Part shown: piece after piece, positions 56,413 through 64,000 of the stretch | Layout: each line of letters starts with the position of its first letter | How positions within the stretch are numbered: the first letter of the stretch is position 1 | Source: Syncephalastrum monosporum B8922 | Lineage: Eukaryota > Mucoromycota > Mucoromycetes > Mucorales > Syncephalastraceae | Length of the DNA stretch: 64,000 nt | NCBI GenBank assembly: GCA_000697355.1 | Contig: JNEN01001225.1 | Coordinates: 62,001-126,000 of the forward strand | Reading direction: 5' to 3' | Made by a program: the position numbers and the translations under genes | Notes under the pieces: generated by a model | What the model saw: the letters and a program-made list of their open reading frames with translations, nothing else | Database searches by the model: none | What the model was told of the DNA's origin: nothing

Positions 56413-59400
56413 TTACTTCCACAGGGCATTGACGCGCTTGCGCTGTACCATAGGGCCAGCCACGGCAATAGCTGCGACAAGACCAACGATGGTGAGCAGA
56501 AGCTGCGATTTGGAGAAGTCCTCGCTCAGCACGTCGAAGCGTTTACTCGGGGATGACCGCGTAAAGAATGTGTCGAGGCCGTAGCAATATACCAATGAGG
56601 TAGACTCAAGCAGGGCAGGTGTGGTCACAATGTGCTCTATGCCCGCCACCTAGAGAATAAAATCATCTTGAGTGTGAGTTTGATCGTCTCATACACGACC
56701 CCCCCCCCCCGGATCAATTAGATCATGTGCTTTTTTTATACCTCAAGGTTATAGGAGAGGAACATTTGACGTTCCTCGGGAATCGGCCCATAGGGTATCA
56801 ATCCTTCTTCCTGGTCTTCCTTGCTGGGTTTGTCAAGCGGTCGGCGAGGATCGAGCAGACGCTTATTCACTCCCATGATTTGGTGTCTCAGAGCAACTTA
56901 ATTTCATGTCAGAAGATTCGAAAAAAAGCTTCTTTTTGTCCCCATTCGGCAACTTACACAAGATCTCCTTGGTTGACACACCGTTTCGTGTCGTCGTTAC
57001 ACCCATGGAGCGCACTCGATAAGGAAACATAAATGCAGAGGAACGGACAAATGGTTGGACATTATCAAAGGATGAAAAGTTGGTACTAATGGAATGCACG
57101 ATGAGCAAGCTCACATCGCATAACCCTTACTGTGGACTTACCCCAAGACGCGCTCGTTCTCATTTTCGCCTTCATACAATTCCAAAACGACAGCCTGATA
57201 ACCTTTCGCGCGAGGGCCATTGCTCCAGAAGTGGTAAACAACCCAGTTTTCAGCCTGAATCACATGTACTTCATTGTGCTCGGTGTCAACATCGGTATGA
57301 TCGGCTTCATAGAGTACCGCTCCCTTGACAGCATCCACGACGCGCACCACCAGACGATCCTGTTCGGAGCTGAGCACAGTAAAGAAGTGAGGGTTCAAGT
57401 ACTTGTACAAGACGTTACGGTTGCCGAGCACACGGCCGAGCGATGCGACGTTGCCGTGCACAGGATGCGACTGGGCGACAATCTTGGCGTCTGTAGGCAA
57501 GTCCAAGGTCCACACAGGCTGTGCGGTCAAACTGCCACGATAGCCCTCGTGAACGCGGTAGCCTCGGATGGAACGGTTATTGCTGTGGCGCTGAGCAAAG
57601 TAAAAGTCGGGCTTAAACTCCAAGAAGGCCTTGCGTGCGCCTTCCGAGTCAGGGTAGATGTACACGCGTGTTGTTCCCGCCTCATAGAGCGCGAGCACAT
57701 GCGTACGCTCGTCGGGCTCTTCGACGGGGAGACGCATCACCTTGGCAAAGCGGGTGCCTGTGATCAGCTCGGGCTCAAAGTACTCTGTCAAGATCGATGA
57801 GACATAGTCAGCACCGGTCATGCCATCCAAGCGGTACAGATGCTGTTCCTCGTAGCCGGGCTCGCCCGAATGACCAATGGCAACGATCACGGGCGGGAAT
57901 TTTACCGAAGCAGCTCGCACGACGTGGATTTCGTCAAACACAACGTTACCAAAGTAACGCGCCCAGATGGTGGCGCCCCGGCGGCCTGTATCCTGAGCGA
58001 TGATTTTGCCCGTGGAGGTAACTGTGATGATCATCTTTCGCAGACCAAAATTATCGCGGTGCGGCTCAATGATGCCACCGCCTGTCCAACAGGCCTGGGC
58101 AGCCAAAAGAGAGAGTTCCTGCTTTTCTTGCTGCTTATCAGCGCCTGTAAAGCGTGCCACCAGCCATTGCGGAACCTCTTGAAGCTCGGCAAAGTGGGTC
58201 TGAAGGCGACGTAGGTAGCGCGTCGCAGGATGAACCGTCTTTTGCTCGGTCTCGTCCTCGGCAAGCTCGTCGACCATTTGGGTCCAATGCTGCTTTTCGG
58301 GTAATTCCAGGAACTCGGATGCCGTGGCGTGGCCCAACGCCTCTTCACGGGACCACACCCTACCGGAGCGATCATACATGAATACAGATCCGCCTGCGGT
58401 TCCCACTAAAACTCCGGACTCGACCTGGTGAAGGAATGTCGCGGGGCCAGTCAGGACGGAAGGGTGCTCATGTTCTACGATATCGTCGCCGACTTCGATA
58501 CGGAGCGAGGTGGGGCTGCTGACGGCTACGGCTTTGCCGTCGTCCGTGACAGCGATGTATCGGCTCGGAACTTCTCTGATGTTTTCAAGCGTCTTGTCCT
58601 GGATGCGGAGCACCACCGTTTTCTCATCCGTGCTTACTGTGATCGTCGCGCCCGAACAGCTGACCGTGGCTTCGGGAAGTCCGACGAGAGACTGGAGCGT
58701 CGTGCTTTGGGCCTTCTTGGCGCCCACTTCGAGCCACTTGAGGGAGCTTTTTTCGATCCAGCCAATGTACTTGCCGCAGGGCGTGATCTGCTCGGCGGCG
58801 GAGTGGCTCACCTTAGTGGTTCCTTGAACATCACCCGAAGATGCCTTAAGAGTGGTCGTCGTGAATGCAGCGTCGGTGGCGTCCAAAACACGAACTAGTT
58901 CCTCATCGACATTGGCGGCCACTACGTTACTACAATATGCAGGTATGAGCCAAGGTGTTGATGTATCTGAGGAAGAACGCACCCAAATGTATGCTTCTGG
59001 GACCATTTCACTTCACCCGAAGGAGAGATCCTTGTAGCAACGCTGCTTCCAACCACAAGGATATCACCGTCGGTCCAACTTGCCAGCCTAGCATTGTCAT
59101 TTGCGTTTTCGAGCGAATAGTCCCACCGAACCCGACCGGGAGCTGCATCCCATGCCTGGACTGTGCCCTTGACAGCGGTGATGATACCTATCGAAGCTCT
59201 TAGGCTTTTGCGATGTTAGTCCGTTTCCATTTCATACCAGAATCCGTTGCCTCAATGGCCTGGATAGGGTCCTCGAACACCTGTCGCCAAACTGCATGTG
59301 ACACGTATGAGTTTGCTTTCCTACTACAAAGACAATGAGCATACCAGTAGCACCGGTTTTGGAGTCGAGAGAGGCCAGGACATTGCGCTCAGTAGCTAGC

Positions 59401-59634
59401 AAAAGTCGAGAAGCGTCATGCGAGTGTGCCCATCGCGGTTTGCCGATCCACTTATGGTGCCTTGATAAACGTAAAAAGTCAGGACAAGAACGCAGAAAAA
59501 GACTGCACGTACCAGTCAAAGACACCCGCCTGCGATTCGTATAATGCATGTACGTTGGTTAGGAGAAGAAGAAAGCAGATGAACGACAACAGCGAATGTT
59601 GTCGTAATCTGCCGTGTCGCGGGATTGGTTGCAT
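56413..59634 (-). CDS. EMC1: ER membrane protein complex subunit 1
   Basis: Largest lumenal subunit of the EMC membrane-protein insertase. Eight exons: complement(56413..56649, 56742..56896, 56958..57085, 57142..58929, 58983..59187, 59238..59291, 59345..59460, 59513..59634), 934 residues (human 993). A signal peptide (LLSFICFLLLLTNVHA) precedes LYESQAGVFDWHHKWIGKP, a typical start of the lumenal propeller. Conserved C-terminal motifs are FMFPYRVRSMGVTTTRNGVS, KRLLDPRRPLDKP, then EERQMFLSYNLEVAGIEHI, one membrane helix (LLLTIVGLVAAIAVAGP) and a short basic tail. The 57142-58929 exon alone would give a false start at 59006. Very confident. Confidence 0.95.
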
Positions 59635-61411
59635 CGCGGAGCACAGACAGAAAGGATTCAAGAGAATTGCTTCAACGCGTAACAAAAATTGCTGAGGTGC
59701 GTAACGAAAATCTAGTCACTTTAGCATTGATTCTCTGCTCTTTCTGTTGCATACAATAGTGTTTTCTTACAGTCGTCGTCCTCTCGCTTTCTCTTGAAGC
59801 AAATGTAGTATTGTCGCTTTTTCTAGTCGTGAAGCAAGGAAGGCACCCTGTGCAGCTACAAGGCCTACTTATCCGCCATGTGACGCTCTCGGTGGACCGA
59901 ACGGCTTACATGCTGGGCCGCGTCAAGAAGGTCCCAGCCTGTTGCACTGGGCTGAGGAGGACCGCAAGCTTGCTAACAGCGATGAAGGAAAGCGAAAGCC
60001 AGCATAACGTATGCTTTTATGCGCCAGAAGGACCTTCAAGGAAAGTTAGCAAAGCCGTGCCCTTTTTTACTCGATTACAGGATGGGAGAGTACAATGCAC
60101 CGATAACATGAGTGTACTCGGCACTCATGTGTTATAAGGCGGTAGAATACGCGTGCCAGAATAATACAGAGGTTGAATAAGCTCCCCACACCATACTAAG
60201 GAGACGTCCGGTGTGTCTGTGCGAGAGTAACGTGGAGTGCATTTAAGACCGTGGCAAGAACCGCTCAAAGACTATATTCAATGCACTGATTCTGGACATA
60301 TAATCGTGCAAAAGACCACGGCCTTGACCGCTAAGAAATTCATCTTCGTGTTGAACTTTACACCGTTGACTACAGTCCTACAAGCGCACTCGCAAATCTA
60401 CCACCACTTGCACAGAGTGTGCCAGTCATCTTGCAGGATAGGATAAGTTTGGTGCAAAAAGAAAAGAAAGAGCAAACCGGTCCATTAGGTGACTATCATG
60501 GTCTAGATAATATGATGGTTCATTCATGAGACTTTTCAGGAAGCGCAAGGCGTGCAATGTAGATGTACATCTCTTTACGCTGTACGCTGTCTGCCCAAAA
60601 GAAACAGAGCCCAAAGGCTGCTGCCGAGTACCAAACAATAAGTAGAAATATTCCATCTCGTTTAACTGTTACAGTCGACTCCAGCATGCCGGTACCCTGC
60701 GTGGTTCTCACCATTCAATGGCCGAGGAGGACAAGAACGATTGAACTTTTCAGATACCCCCCGCAAAGGAGCGTCGTTGAGTGGATGATGGCACTTCAGA
60801 GACACCGTGACCGTCATGTACGGCGGGCTTGCCCCAGAACAGATGCAAATGATGCCAAGCCAGTGTACAGCGAACATCTATCTCTGTGACGGGTGAGCGC
60901 TCGCAACAGCCAGAACCTGGGTGTTCTGTGCGTATCAGGTCCGTCCAGGCTGCACCCAAGGAGACAGCCGGTGGCAAGCGTGAGGCCAACCACGGGGCGT
61001 TGCAAAACGTAACAGAGTATCGCAGTTTTAGGATTGTCAAGTGTTTGTCCTCCCGTCGCGCGCGGTATGACTACTACTACTACGTTACATCCGCTTTGCG
61101 CCATCGCCATCGCAGCAGCAGCCATGCTCTCTGCTGATGACCTCCCCTGGGTCGCATTCGACCCGGTTTACCCTATTATCACCTGTACTTGCAGCTGGAA
61201 TCTTCCAATCACTGATACAGTATATCGATATTTCAGGTCTATACTGGTGTAAAGAAGATGCTTACAGTGTTTCTTCTGTCGTTGCGGCGGTGTTATTCCA
61301 GGCACTTGCACAATTTTTTTTAAAACGCGTTGCGCGTGTGGTGACCGTGTACCTTTCTACGCCTTCTTCTCTGTTCTTTTTTCTTTCTTCCTTTTTTTTG
61401 CGTTTCTCATC
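59635..61411. other. Intergenic region, possible broken membrane-protein gene on minus strand
   Basis: About 1.8 kb. Minus-strand frames at 60814-61125 (ILCYVLQRPVVGLTLATG) and 60520-60714 (FLLIVWYSAAAFGLCFFWAD) are hydrophobic and GC-rich in part, but they are in different frames and no splice chain joins them. They could be a decayed multi-span membrane-protein gene. Nothing certain. Confidence 0.3.
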
Positions 61412-62953
61412 ATGCAGAGTGGCGTTCTCGCTAGGAATCCCGCACGCCGTGCTGTGACACGTCCGAGCACGCGACTGTGGCCTCTGTGGAAGATTCGAGG
61501 TATGACTCGCTTCGAACGAGTCGTTGATCGTTCGAGATTCCAGATTAGCTCACTCTTCTGAATAAGACCTGATACAGGAAAATAGACTCGATCTCGTATG
61601 TTTTTGCCTTTGTTTCCTCTCTTCATGCTTATTCTTACGTTTCTCCTGATTTTGTCTCTCTGCAGAATGCCGAATACCAGCGTGAAGTTGTGTGGAATGA
61701 CGACCAGATGCGTGGTCTGATCGATTCACTTCTTGGCAACTTTTACGTTCCTCCTGTCCTCATTGCCGTCAACTCTGAAACACTGAAACGTACATGCATC
61801 GATGGAAAGCAACGTTTGACTGCGATCCACAAGTAAGCATTCCACCTTTCAATTTTCGTTGTATCTGACCACAATTTCATTGTATCTGACCACAAACTCA
61901 CTGTATATAATATCGTCCGTGTAGATTCATGACGAACCAGCTGTCGATACCCTGGGTCAATGACTATGAAGAAATCATGGATATGGTCTACTATGATTCT
62001 ACAGGTACCTCCAACTCTTTTTTTTTTCGCTCCACCTTATTAATCAATATGAAGAGCAAGGCATCTGTTTGGATCAAGCGACTCGAGAAGAGTTTGCCGA
62101 ATATGAATTGACCATTGGTAAGTGTTAGTACTTCGAGTCAAAGTCTGTTTGCTGAAGAAGGAGTGATCTGCAGTTGAATTTGTGGATATCAGCGTTGAAC
62201 AAGAGGTAGCCCACTGGAGATAATGTTCCAAATTCTTTGTCTAATGCAGCTCTTTCTTAGCGCGACATTTTCAGCCGTATCCAACGTGGTTCACCACTGA
62301 CTAGCGCCGAAATATTGCGCGCGAAGCCCACCCCGATGGCTACAGTTTGCAATGCCATCTACAATGAAACCAAACATACATTTGCAGAGCTCGTCCACGA
62401 CAAGCGGTCGTCTGCCTTCATGCTCATCGCCACCGCCGTACTCCTCCTTATTAAAAACTCAGAAACCTGGCCTGCAACTCCCAAAAAGCTCGAAGAAGCA
62501 CTTAGCAACAACGAGATCGTCATACCCGAGGATATCAAGAACAAGGTGCATCGCGCCCTGGACGTCACCCGCCGTCTCCTCATCGCGCTCGATCACCGAC
62601 GTGACATAAAATCCATGGAAGTCCTTTTCTTCATCTACTACGTGGCCGAGAGCCGACGTACGCGGTCTCTGCAAGAATTCACGGATGATTGGACCGAGAT
62701 GCGCCGGTATTTCGCGGCATCCGCTGTGAAACGATACACTGCGTGCAATACGACGTATGCCATCCTGCGTCAATGGATGGTGCCCAAGCTGGCTCGCGTG
62801 GGCGCGATGCAGGCCCCCTCCCGACGGGTACGAACGTACGACGAAACTGAGCTGGCAGATGAGTACCCCGAAGAACGAGACGCAAAGCCAGTGCGACAGA
62901 CGGGACGGAGCTTTGCTCGGCGAGGTGGGCGCGGACGCGGTGGCCGTCGATAA
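61412..62953 (+). CDS. DUF262 (GmrSD N-terminal/ParB-like) protein with RGG tail
   Basis: Seven exons: 61412..61499, 61567..61595, 61666..61832, 61925..62004, 62055..62117, 62174..62205, 62261..62953, 383 residues. The spliced N-terminus gives WKIRDLIQENRLDLNAEYQR followed by EVVW, then LIDSLLGNFYVPPVLI and CIDGKQRLTAIHKFM (the DGxQR nucleotide-site motif of DUF262), and RDIFSRIQRGSPLTSAE. These are the ordered signatures of the DUF262 domain found in bacterial GmrSD type IV restriction and related defence proteins. A helical C-terminal region follows, ending in GRSFARRGGRGRGGRR. No DUF1524 HNH nuclease domain is present. Fungal members are known to exist, but their function is not; RGG suggests RNA contact or nuclear location. 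Confidence 0.88.
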
Positions 62954-64000
62954 TTTGCGTGCGTTCTTCCTCACCATGTAAATAGCGAAACAAACTTTTA
63001 GCATACTTCCTTTGACTTTTCCTTGTAAGTGTGGTGGTCGTCTGTAATACTACAAGAGATTTGGTCTCTTCATTATCCAACATATATTCATCCCTATTTT
63101 AGTCAGCTCTGTCTGTCTGGATGATCGATCTTGAGTGTCACATGATCACTTGAACATTGCTTTAAGAGGCAATGAGTCAGTTTGTGTATCAAGTGCACCT
63201 AAAGCAGTGCAATTTGTCTGATCTCAAGTTTCAAGGATATCCTTAAACTCCACATGTATGTACACACTGATGTGCTAACTTTTTAGTAATCTTATGTGTT
63301 GTGCAATACTTACACAGGGGTCCTTTATCATCGCTGGTTTCTCCAGTTCCTTGATCAGACACGCACTTTGTTAACAGCCCTACGAAGCGAGTGCCTGTTA
63401 CTAAAGAGAATGGAAATGGGCGAAAACGAGAGCTAGTTTGTACTCAACGTCATTGCGCCGTCTGCCCGACCCATATCTTTGACGAAAGCTCAGGCAGTGG
63501 TCTAATCTATGGATTTCAAGCTACGTTTATGTTATTTCATCGCACTTGCCTACCGCACCCGTCATCATACCCGGTGTAACCAAAACGAACGTCGTTATAA
63601 GCCGGCCGTATTGGAATTACTTGTGAGTTGGAAATCTTGATTTTAAATAAGATATAGCTCCCTCAGAGAGACGCTCATGATTTGATACTGCTATTCATTT
63701 ATGATCTATCCATATACATATCTGAAGAGAAATATATGTTCTCGATTATGCATCCTAGTCGCATAAAATGTCTGATGGGAGAGAACTCAACTGAAAAGGG
63801 ATACGAATTATCAGTGCTATACTAAAACCAGACCCTCGACACTGGCTTATTTGCTAGCCTGAGACTATAGCCTGATGACAAAGTTAACGAGTCATCAATA
63901 TAATTAACAGCTGCGAATGCTAGAAGAACATTTCTTTAGCATTGCATTATCTCCTCGGCGTGGATCTGATGAAGAGTGGATATATTATATTATCATAGAC
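62954..64000. other. Intergenic, no resolved gene
   Basis: About 1 kb, AT-rich toward the right edge. A 62-codon plus ORF at 63391-63579 has CTQRHCAVC, a possible zinc knuckle of a mobile element, too short to classify. Confidence 0.4.

Noticed and set aside
58983..59006. EMC1 starting at 59006
   Set aside because: Read-through of an intron; upstream exons supply the signal peptide and propeller start.
63225..63250. GGATATCCTT as a U12-type donor
   Set aside because: Lies in gene-free DNA, is part of a palindrome, and has no partner branch site or exon context.

Overview
The window is nuclear DNA of a fungus, most likely an early-diverging (Mucoromycota, Mucorales-type) species. The evidence is very many short introns (mostly 40-70 nt, about 100 resolved here by hand), tight gene packing, a U11/U12-35K minor-spliceosome protein, an animal-like MED28 and a USP25/28-type protein (genes not usual in yeasts or most Dikarya), and decayed Tc1/mariner transposases of a type I associate with Rhizopus relatives. 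The genus cannot be fixed from sequence alone.

Layout, left to right. 1-3.6 kb: Rab GDI (cut by the window edge) and a low-complexity orphan. 3.6-17.3 kb: translesion polymerase REV1, a STIMATE-type membrane protein divergent from it, a GPI-anchored chitin-deacetylase-like protein without catalytic residues, a USP25/28-like protein without the catalytic cysteine, and elongation factor 2. 18.5-24.8 kb: a minus-strand series with an orphan, an MCUR1/CCDC90 mitochondrial coiled-coil protein, the Rag GTPase Gtr1 and NUFIP1. 24.8-26.6 kb: a transposon graveyard. 26.6-33.97 kb: L-2-hydroxyglutarate dehydrogenase, a Pho85/CDK5-type kinase, an ankyrin protein, exomer subunit CHS5, U11/U12 35K and mitochondrial ribosomal protein uS9m. 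35.4-44.6 kb: a 7-TM protein, a 508-aa orphan, TRM10, MED28, EBP2, a C2H2 protein and a PPxY membrane protein. 46.2-46.5 kb: a degenerate tandem repeat of exactly 114 bp period. 46.8-48.5 kb: a RING protein. 48.5-51.6 kb: a second transposon graveyard. 51.6-54 kb: GAL7 and a C2H2 transcription factor. 56.4-59.6 kb: EMC1. 61.4-63 kb: a DUF262 (GmrSD/ParB-like) protein with an RGG tail.

The genes do not form one pathway; this is ordinary eukaryotic gene order with many divergent pairs sharing 150-550 bp promoters and convergent pairs as close as 9 bp (TRM10/MED28). The points most worth following are the two inferred pseudoenzymes lying next to each other (deacetylase-like and USP-like), the eukaryotic DUF262 gene, GC-AG introns (one inside the gene for a spliceosomal protein), and the transposase relics. 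Exon joins were derived by hand from splice signals, frame and remembered family consensus; total lengths were checked for divisibility by three. No database search was run.
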